Assembly: GCA_029972135.1 (NCBI GenBank)
Contig: CP124755.1
Span: 1,054,001 to 1,118,000, forward strand
Length of the DNA stretch: 64,000 nucleotides
Source of the DNA: Candidatus Thiocaldithrix dubininis
GTDB taxonomy: Bacteria > Pseudomonadota > Gammaproteobacteria > Thiotrichales > Thiotrichaceae
Direction: 5' to 3'
In this document: one piece after another, positions 21,580-29,597 of the stretch
How positions within the stretch are numbered: the stretch's first letter is position 1
Layout: each line of letters opens with the position of its first letter
The notes under the pieces: generated by a model
The model's input: the letters and a program-made list of their open reading frames with translations, nothing else
What the model was told of the DNA's origin: nothing
The model's database searches: none
Program-made: the position numbers and the translations under genes

Positions 21580-22068
21580 TTAATGATGATGACCGCCCGG
21601 GCCGTGAGCATGGCCGTGTTCAATTTCTTCAGGCGTGGCTGCCCTTACATCTAAAATTCTTACGTCAAATGTTAAGGTTTCGCCCGCTAATGGGTGATTA
21701 GCATCAATCGTAATCATGTCGCCATCAACATCGGCAATAGTAATAATTTCAACCCCACCATTGGTTTGAGCTTGAAATTGCGCACCCACGACTAATTGAT
21801 CTTCAGGCACATTACCAAACATTTGGCGTGGTACTTGTTGCGTCAATTGTTCATTATATTCGCCATACGCATCTTCCGGCTGCACAGTCACAACCGCAGT
21901 ATCACCCGCTTGTTTACCCGCTAACGCTTGCTCTAAACCCGGAATAATATTATGTGCACCTTGCATATACACAAAAGGATGAGACGCGTCGGCTTGATCT
22001 AACACTTGTCCCTCTGCATTGGTCAAAGTGTAAGTCATAGTTACGACGGTATTAGGAGCTATTTGCAT
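21580..22068 (-). CDS. slyD: FKBP-type peptidyl-prolyl isomerase, SlyD-like
   Basis: This 162-residue FKBP protein has the SlyD layout. An N-terminal FKBP half (TYTLTNAEGQVLDQAD, PFVYMQGAHNIIPGLEQALAG) is followed by an inserted IF chaperone domain, ending in NHPLAGETLTFDVRIL. A histidine-rich tail (HGHAHGPGGHHH) is likely to bind nickel or other metals. It acts as a cytosolic chaperone/isomerase and possible metallochaperone. The start lies inside the end of the acyltransferase gene, a 10-nt overlap. Confidence 0.9.
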   Translation of the reverse strand: MQIAPNTVVTMTYTLTNAEGQVLDQADASHPFVYMQGAHNIIPGLEQALAGKQAGDTAVVTVQPEDAYGEYNEQLTQQVPRQMFGNVPEDQLVVGAQFQAQTNGGVEIITIADVDGDMITIDANHPLAGETLTFDVRILDVRAATPEEIEHGHAHGPGGHHH

Positions 22069-22955
22069 GAAGAATCCTTTGAATGGAGAGTGTAACGATT
22101 TATACCCTCGGGGCTGTCTTTAAAGCGCCGATGAGTCCACAAATATTGGGCGGGGAACTCGCGTACCTGTTGCTCAATAATGCTATTGATGCGTGTGGTA
22201 TCGTCAAGTATGGATGAGCTTGGAAAATTATCAAGTGCTGGCAGAAAACGTAGTAGATATCCTGTTTCTGTTCTAACCGTAAAGAAAGGCACAACCTGCG
22301 CTTTTCCTAACTTTGCTAAGCGACTGGTTGCGGTATTCGTCGCCGCAGGCACAGCAAAAAATGGGGCGAACACACTGTTTTTATGACCAAAATTCTGATC
22401 CTGCGCATACCACACCACATGTCCTTGCTGAAGACTACGCACCATATCCCGAATATCATCGCGTGAGATCGCCTTACCGTAGCGCTGGCGACGCAATTCA
22501 GCCACCGTTTTCTCAATCACGGGATTTTGATGCGGACGATACACCACATGCAACGGCGTATATTGCGCCAGAATCCGTCCACCTAATTCTAAACTTGTAA
22601 AATGCGCACTCAGTAAAATAACGCCGCCTTGCTGCTGCGCTGCTTGTAAGTATTCCAATCCTTCAATTTGCGCATGTTGTTTCAACCATGTTTCATTTCC
22701 CCACCAACTCAAACCTGTTTCTAGCAAACCTTGCCCCAAAGAAATAAAATGGGCTTTAGCCAATTTTTTTTGTTGAACAGAGGATAATTCTGGAAACGCA
22801 AGCTGAATATTGATACAAGTTACACGGCGGCGCTGTTTTAAGGTGTAATACATCAGCAAGCCTAGCAGCTTGCCAAGCAGCATTTGGACGTGCCAGGGGA
22901 GGCGAGTGGTTAAATATAGAAAAGCAAGGCCTAATTTAGTTAATACATAGCTCAT
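22059..22955 (-). CDS. Lipid A biosynthesis acyltransferase, LpxL/HtrB family
   Basis: This 298-residue inner-membrane protein has an N-terminal hydrophobic helix and the acyltransferase motif HFTSLE (H-x4-E), followed by VYRPHQNPVIEK and WYAQDQNFG. It probably transfers a secondary acyl chain from acyl-ACP to lipid A. The ATG at 22955 overlaps the stop of the upstream glycosyltransferase by 4 nt (ATGA), so it is translationally coupled to the sugar-transferase cluster. Whether it is LpxL-, LpxM- or LpxP-like cannot be decided here. Confidence 0.85.
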   Translation of the reverse strand: MSYVLTKLGLAFLYLTTRLPWHVQMLLGKLLGLLMYYTLKQRRRVTCINIQLAFPELSSVQQKKLAKAHFISLGQGLLETGLSWWGNETWLKQHAQIEGLEYLQAAQQQGGVILLSAHFTSLELGGRILAQYTPLHVVYRPHQNPVIEKTVAELRRQRYGKAISRDDIRDMVRSLQQGHVVWYAQDQNFGHKNSVFAPFFAVPAATNTATSRLAKLGKAQVVPFFTVRTETGYLLRFLPALDNFPSSSILDDTTRINSIIEQQVREFPAQYLWTHRRFKDSPEGINRYTLHSKDSSCK

Positions 22956-23869
22956 TGTTGGCAAGAATTTTTACTATAGGTTGTTAGTATTTTATGAATA
23001 ACATAAGAAGTTGTATATTGCTCTTTTATTGAATCTGCTATTTCAACTAAATCCCTATTTAAAAAATCTTTTATTTTTTTTATATTAAGCGATTGCATAT
23101 TTTCGATGATAAAAATATTGTTTGAGTTGTAAAATGGCTCATTGATAATAGATATGTTATTTGTTATCAATTTTCTTCTATAGAACAAAGCTTCTAAAGG
23201 TCTTAATGTTAAGCCACTTTGGCCTTCTTGATTGATGTCTAATATACATCTAGCCTGTAAATTGAAGAGTAAGTAATTGTAATAGCTTGTGTTTTTATTA
23301 TTTTCGATGATTTTAACTGCACTACTAATTTTTTCTGTTTTTAAGTGATCAGTTAATTTTTTGATAATTTGATATCTGTTTTTATCCTGTCCCATAAACG
23401 CTATATCTATAGTTGGTTTTTCAGAGAGTAATTCTGGGAAAAAGGTTATAAACTGATTGTAATAGAAAAAATTATATTTCTTGCAATCATTTTTGTCAAA
23501 AGAAAAGCATTTCACCCCTTTATTTTGCAGTGAGTTAATTATTGGTTCTATCCGACTATTCATGGGGTTTCTAAGTAGAACTATGCCGGGTAAAATATCT
23601 TTTTGAATAATTTCATTAATTGTGTTTAAAATTAATCTGTGTTCATTAACAATAAATATTTTATTTGTTTGGGTTTTTATCTTTTTTTTAATTAAGGCTT
23701 TATAGGTTATATTTTTAATAAAACGTGGAAAATAATTCATTATAGGATATAAATTTTCAACGTCTTTTAGTTCATAGAAAATATCTTTGTACTGATTAAA
23801 GAAATAGTGTTCGTAATCAGCCCAGAAACCAAAAATATAAATATTTGAGTTATGTGGCTCAATTAACAT
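22952..23869 (-). CDS. Putative glycosyltransferase of the glycan cluster
   Basis: This 305-residue soluble protein is Lys/Asn/Ile-rich and AT-rich in DNA, unlike the neighbouring core genes. The C-terminal half contains ILDINQEGQSGLTLRPLEAL followed by FYRRKLITNN. This resembles the nucleotide-sugar-binding end of GT-B-type transferases (a G-T-R-EA region followed by KLIT). I cannot name the sugar. It begins 2 nt after the broken methyltransferase gene and is coupled by ATGA to the LpxL-like gene, suggesting a role in lipopolysaccharide core or surface glycan. Confidence 0.6.
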   Translation of the reverse strand: MLIEPHNSNIYIFGFWADYEHYFFNQYKDIFYELKDVENLYPIMNYFPRFIKNITYKALIKKKIKTQTNKIFIVNEHRLILNTINEIIQKDILPGIVLLRNPMNSRIEPIINSLQNKGVKCFSFDKNDCKKYNFFYYNQFITFFPELLSEKPTIDIAFMGQDKNRYQIIKKLTDHLKTEKISSAVKIIENNKNTSYYNYLLFNLQARCILDINQEGQSGLTLRPLEALFYRRKLITNNISIINEPFYNSNNIFIIENMQSLNIKKIKDFLNRDLVEIADSIKEQYTTSYVIHKILTTYSKNSCQQ

Positions 23870-23871
23870 AG

Positions 23872-24714
23872 TTATCCACCATATGTATAAGTTTGGGGAT
23901 GAATAGAGTGCTTGGTTAGATTTTGATCATTATTAACTACCAATGAAAAATAGATTTGTTTTGCTACTAATTGTTGCCAGTGAAATTGGCTATGAACTCT
24001 AATTTTCGCATTTTCTAACTTCAACCATAATGGAAAATTGTTATAACGATTTTTGTAAATATTTTTACATTTTTGATCAATAATAAAATGTTCTTTAGTA
24101 ATTTTTAAACCACTTTCTTCAAACATAGACTTCATCTCAAAGTAGGTAAAAAATCTAATATGTGTAATATCTAATGTGCCAGCTTTTTTATAATGCCAGA
24201 ATCCGTTTAATAAATCAGTCACTACATCTAAGTGCATTATATTTGGTAGGCTAATAATAAATTGACATTTTTCATTGACATGCTTTGAAAGAAAATTTAA
24301 TGTTTTCTAGGGATTATACATATGTTCAAGAACATCAAGCATAATTATAGTATCAATTAAATTAAGATTAGATTTTTCTTCATTTGAAATATCTTCGATA
24401 GGAGTAGTTGAAATTTTATCAAGCTTCAATTTTGCTATTTCTGCAGCTTTTAAGTTCAGTTCTACTCCCCATATATTGAGATGACTCCCATACTTTTCCT
24501 TTAAGCCAGCACCTACATCACCTGTATGGCAACCAATATCTAAGATATTTTTTGGTTGAAAGTTAAATAGTTCATAAATATCATTTCTATCAATATTTGC
24601 GTAAGCTAAGGTATTATTTTCTAACATTTCATAAGGAGTAACCGGATTACCACTCTTATCATGATGGCAAAATTTTAAAGATTTAAACGTATTTATGATT
24701 TTTTTGATGGTCAT
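23872..24714 (-). pseudogene. SAM-dependent methyltransferase split by an in-frame amber codon
   Basis: Two segments in the same frame, 24714-24307 and 24306-23872, are separated only by a TAG at 24309-24307. The N-terminal part has NILDIGCHTGDVGAGL (SAM-binding motif I), WGVELN and IIMLDVLEHMYNP. Directly after the TAG the reading continues KTLNFLSKHV and later ISLPNIMHLDVV, ITHIRFFTYFEM. Together they give a normal class I methyltransferase of about 280 residues. Homologues usually have Trp or another residue at the stop position, so TGG or CAG to TAG is likely. It overlaps the upstream glycosyltransferase by 4 nt. Confidence 0.8.
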
Positions 24715-25634
24715 TTTATTCTACACTCTCTCATAAAAAAAAATTCTAAGTTTTTTTGAAATAAATTTTCTTTTTTAATTAACAAATTTTGTTTTTCCAT
24801 AAGGGAATTTTTAAGATTTTTTTCATCGGATAAGTAAAAATAAATTTTAGATATCATTTGATCAATATTTCCGATTTCCGTAAAATCAATAATATTTTCT
24901 AAATCTAAATAATAGCTCTGATCAATACTCTTTTCTGATATAATGAGACTGTCTAAAGATAAACTTTCAAAAAGTCTTGTTGTCTCCAATAGTGCATTCT
25001 CGTAATAATGAATATTTAAAACAAGTTTGCTCTGTTGAATGGTATTCCACATTGCTGATTCAAAAAGATTACAGCATGCTTTAACTTTAAAATGATTATT
25101 GATCTTTTTTAAAAACGCTTGTCTTCGTTCGTTAGATGTGTCTCCATAAAATAAAATATCGTATTTTTTTACTATTTGATGATTCTTATGAAAACTGAGA
25201 AGCTTATCAATAGGAATAAAATTTAATTTTTCACTTTCAAATCCTATTGATTTTAAAAAACTAATGTTAACTAGTGAGTAATCAAAAATCTGATAAGCAG
25301 CTTTTAGTTTATTTATATATTCAGGAGTGAACCAACGATTACTAATACCTTGTTCCATCTGGTACGCAATATAAAAATCTGGAAGTCCTGGAAAAATTTG
25401 TGCACAAATTACAATATGAGGGTGTCGTTTAAAACCAAACTTTGGTTTCTTGTAAATAATGATAACATTGATATTTTTACTCTCTAGGTAGTCCTTTAAA
25501 AGTAAGGCAACATAAATAGTAAATTTTGAAGTCAGGATATAAATAATATTAATTTTTTCTAAATTGAATGTTTTGTATGATGATGAAGAAATTATATTAT
25601 ATAATTTCTGAATTGAGTTTTTTGCTGAGTCCAT
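24711..25634 (-). CDS. Putative glycosyltransferase (GT-B-like)
   Basis: This 307-residue AT-rich gene product has KYDILFYGDTSNERRQAFLKKI in the middle, as two blocks, and LVLNIHYYENALLETTRLFE near residue 210. These are the hallmarks of CgeB/GT1-like glycosyltransferases: a short GD-x-R-R region and an NIHYYE...ETTR-FE nucleotide-sugar-binding motif. It is probably part of a surface polysaccharide pathway. Its start lies only 24 nt from the start of the divergent GT2 gene, leaving little space for two promoters. The ATGA overlap links it to the methyltransferase. Confidence 0.65.
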   Translation of the reverse strand: MDSAKNSIQKLYNIISSSSYKTFNLEKINIIYILTSKFTIYVALLLKDYLESKNINVIIIYKKPKFGFKRHPHIVICAQIFPGLPDFYIAYQMEQGISNRWFTPEYINKLKAAYQIFDYSLVNISFLKSIGFESEKLNFIPIDKLLSFHKNHQIVKKYDILFYGDTSNERRQAFLKKINNHFKVKACCNLFESAMWNTIQQSKLVLNIHYYENALLETTRLFESLSLDSLIISEKSIDQSYYLDLENIIDFTEIGNIDQMISKIYFYLSDEKNLKNSLMEKQNLLIKKENLFQKNLEFFFMRECRIK

Positions 25635-26102
25635 AATTTCCGAAGGTTACAAATAAAGATGAGTGTAGCAATTTCTGTAATTATTCCTTATTTTAACTCG
25701 AGTAGGACTATACTTGAAACAGTTAAGTCACTAGAAAAACAGTCATTTAAGGCGTTTGAAGTAATTATCGTTGACGATGGTTCTACTATGGAAGAGGCGG
25801 CTCAACTTTCCTTGCTAGAGAGTAATAAACTCAATTATCTTATGCTTAAGCAAGAAAATAAAGGGGCTGCTGAGGCCAGAAACTACGGTGCCCAATGTGC
25901 TAAAGGTTCATACTTAATATTTTTGGATAGTGATGACATCATTGCCCCAACATATCTAGAAAAATGTTTTAATATATTAGAAGGTAATAAAAATATTAAA
26001 TTAGTCTACTCATTAGCTCGGCGTTTTGATGCATCTGATGAGCCTTGGCAATTAGGTGATTTTCATGAGTTTAAAGATATATTACCAATCTTCCGCCCAA
26101 AG

Positions 26103-26122
26103 CCCCTTCCTTTAGGGAGGGG
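26103..26122 (+). repeat. Left-end hairpin of IS copy 1
   Basis: CCCCTTCC-TTTA-GGGAGGGG gives an 8-bp stem (one T-G pair), preceded by the AAAG guide. TnpA would recognise it as single-stranded DNA. It lies in the end of the tnpA coding sequence (tnpA stop at 26112). Confidence 0.8.
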
Positions 26123-26531
26123 ATGTAGGGCGGTTTTGTTGCTCGATGTATTGTTTCAGGACGCTGAGTGGTGCACCTCCCACACTTCCAGCAAAGTAGG
26201 AAGGCGACCACAAAGAACCTGATTTCCTGCATACCCAGTGATTCCGTATTTCAGAAAATTCCTGTTTGAGCCTTCTGCTGGATACGCCTTTCAACGAATT
26301 AATCAGCTTTGAAAGCTGCACTTTTGGCGGATAGTTAATCAATAAGTGTACGTGGTCACGTTCACCGTTGAACTCTGAAAGTTCAACCTCGAACTGTTGA
26401 CCTACATCACGGAAGACAGCTTCAAGGCGTGAAAGTGATTCCTCGTTGAAGACTTTTCCCCGGTACTTTGTGATGAATATCAAATGCACGTGCAGCATGA
26501 AAACACAATGTCTTCCTGTTCTTAGTTCCAT
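26112..26531 (-). CDS. tnpA: TnpA Y1 transposase, copy 1
   Basis: This 139-residue single-strand transposase has the HUH motif H60-V-H62 (HVHLLINYP) and catalytic Y128 in LKQYIEQQ. It acts as a dimer on hairpin ends, making 5'-phosphotyrosine links and moving the element as a single-stranded circle. It is divergent from tnpB, as in IS608. It differs from copy 2 at two residues seen by eye (V15/A15; S/F near the C-terminus), so it is probably still functional. Confidence 0.93.
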   Translation of the reverse strand: MELRTGRHCVFMLHVHLIFITKYRGKVFNEESLSRLEAVFRDVGQQFEVELSEFNGERDHVHLLINYPPKVQLSKLINSLKGVSSRRLKQEFSEIRNHWVCRKSGSLWSPSYFAGSVGGAPLSVLKQYIEQQNRPTSPP

Positions 26532-26578
26532 TAGACCAATTCCTTGACAAGCGTTAGAATACAGTTAGAATAACAGAT

Positions 26579-27682
26579 ATGAAAATTCAGACCAATATCA
26601 TCCTGAAAACCCTCAAAGTCCGCGTGAAGAACAAGCACTCTGCTGTTCTTCGCCAATGGGCATTTGAGTGCAATCAGGCGTGGAACGAAGCTAACGCTAT
26701 CACGGCAGAATACAGCTACATAGCCGTGCCAGAAGTCGGCTACCTCAGAAATAATTTCACCGCTTTCGACCTACAAAAAAGCCTTAAGGGCTTGAAGGGT
26801 GAGCGCGGGTTCAGCTTGCACTCTCAAACGGTACAGGAAGTGATTGCAGTACATGCTAAGGCACGTAAGCAATTCAAGAAAGACAAACTGCGCTGGCGCG
26901 TGTCTGGCGGTAGTCGCCGTTCACTTGGCTGGATTCCCTTTAAATCCGGTGCAGCCGTTTGGAAAAATGGACAAGTCCGCTATAACGGTCATTTCTTCAA
27001 GGTATGGGATAGCTACGGATTATCTCAATACGCCTTTCGGTCGGGTTCATTCACCGAAGACTCAAGAGGTCGATGGTACTTTAATGTAGTGGTTCAAGTG
27101 CAAGCCACTGAAGTATCAGGCAAGGGTGCGGTAGGCATTGATTTAGGCTTAAAAGAGACCGCTACCTGTAGCAATGGTTTAAAGCTTGAATCTAAGCAGT
27201 TCTATCGCAAAGCCGAAAAACAACTAGGTATGGCGCAACGTGCCAACAAGAAAAAGCGGGTTAAAGCCATTCATGCCAAGATTAAAAACCGTAGAGCAGA
27301 TGCTATTCACAAGTTTACCACTCAATTAGTGCGTGAACACTCATTCATTGTCGTTGGCAACGTCAGCAGTTCAGGTCTTGCTAAAACTAAAATGGCTAAG
27401 TCCGTTTTAGATGCAGGCTGGTTCATGCTGAAAACACAACTTGATTATAAATCGAAAGCGATGCAAGGCGTGTTTCTAGAAGTCAATGAAGCATACAGTA
27501 CCCAAGCTTGTTCGTGTTGCGGGAGTGTTTCCGTCAACAGTCCGAAAGGTAGAGCGGGACTTGGAATAAGAGAATGGACTTGCCCTGACTGTGGGGCGCT
27601 GCATGATCGTGATGTGAACGCAGCACGGAACATTCTCGCGGCAGGACATTGCCGTCTCGCGGGAGGAATCCCCGCTCTTTAG
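26579..27682 (+). CDS. tnpB: TnpB RNA-guided nuclease-like protein, copy 1
   Basis: This 367-residue TnpB has RuvC-I D188 (GIDLGLKET), a zinc ribbon C311-x2-C314 with C335-x2-C338, and RuvC-III D345 (DRDVNAARNIL). The segment where RuvC-II normally has a Glu reads SFIVVGNVSSSGLAKT, so the canonical Glu is replaced by Gly260. A Glu at 304 (VNEAYSTQ) is a possible relocated ligand. TnpB proteins cleave DNA using an RNA made from the element's right end. Whether this one cleaves is not certain. Confidence 0.88.
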   Translation: MKIQTNIILKTLKVRVKNKHSAVLRQWAFECNQAWNEANAITAEYSYIAVPEVGYLRNNFTAFDLQKSLKGLKGERGFSLHSQTVQEVIAVHAKARKQFKKDKLRWRVSGGSRRSLGWIPFKSGAAVWKNGQVRYNGHFFKVWDSYGLSQYAFRSGSFTEDSRGRWYFNVVVQVQATEVSGKGAVGIDLGLKETATCSNGLKLESKQFYRKAEKQLGMAQRANKKKRVKAIHAKIKNRRADAIHKFTTQLVREHSFIVVGNVSSSGLAKTKMAKSVLDAGWFMLKTQLDYKSKAMQGVFLEVNEAYSTQACSCCGSVSVNSPKGRAGLGIREWTCPDCGALHDRDVNAARNILAAGHCRLAGGIPAL

Positions 27683-27719
27683 AGCGGGGAGGATGTCAAA
27701 TTACAATATGATACCAATA
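27560..27719 (+). ncRNA. Predicted omega (right-end) RNA of IS copy 1 with guide
   Basis: IS200/IS605 TnpB proteins use an RNA from the 3' end of tnpB through the right end, with the guide copied from the flanking DNA. Here the scaffold would end at TCAA (27699) and the guide would be the GT2 sequence starting at 27700. The 5' limit is a guess; the RE hairpin at 27670-27689 is the only structure verified by eye. Confidence 0.35.
27670..27689 (+). repeat. Right-end hairpin of IS copy 1
   Basis: CCCCGCTC-TTTA-GAGCGGGG is a perfect 8-bp stem, preceded by the GAAT guide and followed 6 nt later by the TCAA cleavage site. Confidence 0.85.
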
Positions 27720-28085
27720 ATAGCAATGCATCGCAAAAATGATTTTTTTTCAGTTGGTCAATTTGACAAAAATTTGTCCTTTTTTGAAGATTGGGATTTG
27801 TGGATAAGATTGCTTAAAGATGGGGGGAGGGTATTTAGAATTAATGAGGTGCTTTTTTACTATAGAATGAGAAAGTCAGAAGATTCTTTAACGAATTTTA
27901 AAGATAAAAATAATTTTATAAATATTATTAATAAAAATTATATCTATAATAAATATATAGATGATTATAATTTGTATTATGGAGCACCTATTGATTGGTT
28001 GCATAATAATATCTTATTAAAAAATAAGTTCTATAATGCATGGAATAAAAAAATAGAAAGAAATTTTAAGAATATACTGAAAAAA

Positions 28086-28850
28086 CTAAAAATTAGAAGA
28101 TAAAGATACGTAGCGTCTATTACTACACAGTATTTTCTGTAAAAAACGCTTAGCTATTTTAAGTTGGGCTATCAAACGACGTCTTAAAAAGCTTTTTTTT
28201 GAATTTTTATTTTCAGTGGAGATAAAAGAATATACTGATATAGGTGCTAAAATATTATAATTTTCACATTGGTCTATTTGAATAGCAGCAGCGGGTTCTA
28301 TTTGGTAAGCATTTAATTCATAAGTACTGGATATAAATGCGTCTGCTAGAGCAGGAGAAGTTTTTTCTGCTTTATCAACTAATATTTTTGCACCTAGTGG
28401 ATAAAGAATATAAGCGGCTGCCCCAGTTCGATCTTGGTATAAACGACTTATAGAATAATTATTTGTTAAGGGCACAGCTTTCCCTAATAGTTTTTTGCGA
28501 TTGCGTGTTTCTAAAGTAATGTAATTATAATGTTTTATGTTTTCTAATGTATCCAGTAAATCTTTAATGTTGCTTGCAAGAAGTGCATCATCTTCTAGTA
28601 TTAAGGCTGGTGTTTGAGTATTCAAAACCTTCTGCCAAGCATGCAAATGGCTTTGATAACAAGCTAACTCTGCTAAACGCAGAGGACGCTCCCAGCCCAT
28701 TAGTAGGTTAGGGTGTATATTTTCTAGATTATCAACTGAAATTGCTTCTAAGAATTCGACGTTATCTATTAATCCAAGTGTCTGCATCTGCTGTTCTTGA
28801 AAAATACGTCGTTCAGTAGCCTTTAATAAATTTATAATATAAATTTTCAT
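28086..28850 (-). CDS. Glycosyltransferase family 25 (lipopolysaccharide sugar transferase)
   Basis: This 254-residue GT25 protein shows YIINLLKATERR at the N-terminus, AELACYQSHLHAWQ and LILEDDALL (the EDD nucleotide-sugar motif), then GAAAYILYPLGAKILV. Members add galactose or related sugars to lipooligosaccharide (Lgt/LpsA-like). Its 3' end overlaps the convergent GT2 fragment by 18 nt. It starts 3 nt after the upstream unknown gene. The C-terminal 40 residues are basic, as is common for membrane-peripheral transferases. Confidence 0.88.
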   Translation of the reverse strand: MKIYIINLLKATERRIFQEQQMQTLGLIDNVEFLEAISVDNLENIHPNLLMGWERPLRLAELACYQSHLHAWQKVLNTQTPALILEDDALLASNIKDLLDTLENIKHYNYITLETRNRKKLLGKAVPLTNNYSISRLYQDRTGAAAYILYPLGAKILVDKAEKTSPALADAFISSTYELNAYQIEPAAAIQIDQCENYNILAPISVYSFISTENKNSKKSFLRRRLIAQLKIAKRFLQKILCSNRRYVSLSSNF

Positions 28851-28853
28851 TAA

Positions 28854-29591
28854 TTAAGACCACCATTTAGTTTTTTCACGAATATGACGTTCACGCATAC
28901 GTTTATAGACTGTTTCATTGTTTTGTATGCGATTAAAAACTTCTTTTAAGATTTTGCCTGCAATATTAGTATTGTCAACTTGATCTAAACGCCAGCGCAT
29001 ATTCCTTAATGTGTCATCAGTACCTACTGAAAAAGCGGATGTGCCATCAAATAAATCTATCCTACAATTTTTTAATTCATTTAGCTTTATTGAGTTATCG
29101 GAATATTGATCACTATTTTGTAAATAACGTTCGGTTTCAGTCAGTTTAATTGTATTTATTAATAGAGATGTAGTTAAACCTAAAGCTTTAGTGAGTGAAT
29201 CTGTTGCATGATCAGCAAACGTATCGGCTGCGGAAACCAACCAGCGTGTATTTAAAGTATTTAACAAAAATTCGTATTCTGTTTGCCATAAATAGTCAAA
29301 TTGGGAAAAATATTCTGATGTTTTATACTCTCTTCTAATCAAAACAATTAATTTGGCATGATAATAAAGCAATTCAGATTGGTTAGTAAATTCCTGTTTT
29401 AAATCGGCGAAATGCGTTGCTAAATCCTTAGATGAACCATGTGTATAATTAACGGTTTGACCTTTTAAAATAGTGTTCTTCAATTTATCAAAGTCAACAG
29501 TTTGTAACTGGCTAGTTACTTTTTTAGCACCAAATCGCTTCCTATGCTGATTAAATGAAAAAAAACGTTCTAAACGGGATTTTTTACGCAT
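28854..29591 (-). CDS. Unknown protein of the glycan cluster
   Basis: I do not recognise this 245-residue soluble protein. It has a basic N-terminus (MRKKSRLERFFSFNQHRKRFG), a largely helical middle (LYYHAKLIVLIRREY, YLWQTEYEFLLNTL) and a charged C-terminus. No signal peptide, membrane segment or enzyme motif is visible. It is sandwiched between two glycosyltransferases on the same strand, so it is probably linked to glycan synthesis. The start could also be the GTG at 29597, directly after the upstream stop; ATG at 29591 was chosen. Confidence 0.6.
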   Translation of the reverse strand: MRKKSRLERFFSFNQHRKRFGAKKVTSQLQTVDFDKLKNTILKGQTVNYTHGSSKDLATHFADLKQEFTNQSELLYYHAKLIVLIRREYKTSEYFSQFDYLWQTEYEFLLNTLNTRWLVSAADTFADHATDSLTKALGLTTSLLINTIKLTETERYLQNSDQYSDNSIKLNELKNCRIDLFDGTSAFSVGTDDTLRNMRWRLDQVDNTNIAGKILKEVFNRIQNNETVYKRMRERHIREKTKWWS

Positions 29592-29597
29592 AGACAC

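Larger units (their letters stand above)
26086..27699 (+). mobile_element. IS200/IS605-family element (IS608-like), copy 1
   Basis: This 1614-bp element carries divergent tnpA and tnpB. Its boundaries were set by comparing it with copy 2 and by restoring the GT2 reading frame. The left flank is TTAC (26082-26085) and the right end is TCAA (27696-27699). These are the cleavage sites known for IS608. No target duplication is present, as expected for single-strand transposition. The left end has AAAG (26099-26102) directly before a hairpin (26103-26122); the right end has GAAT (27666-27669) before a hairpin (27670-27689). AAAG and GAAT are the IS608 guide tetranucleotides. Confidence 0.9.
25659..28103 (+). 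pseudogene. Family 2 glycosyltransferase disrupted by an IS200/IS605 element
   Basis: The N-terminal 142 codons (25659-26085) encode a GT2 fold: ISVIIPYFNSSRTI, FEVIIVDDGST, NKGAAEARNYGA and LIFLDSDD (the DxD motif). The remainder (27700-28103) encodes NMIPIIAMHRKNDFFS, DKNLSFFEDWDLWIRLLKDG and FYYRMR, the acceptor part of GT2. Removing 26086-27699 joins them in frame as a 276-residue protein. The insertion truncates the protein, so the gene is inactive as it stands. The two flanks share the AT-rich composition of the cluster. Confidence 0.88.

Noticed and set aside
23872..24237. Independent small gene starting at MHLDVV
   Set aside because: It is the in-frame continuation of the methyltransferase after the TAG codon; no ribosome binding site or full domain of its own.
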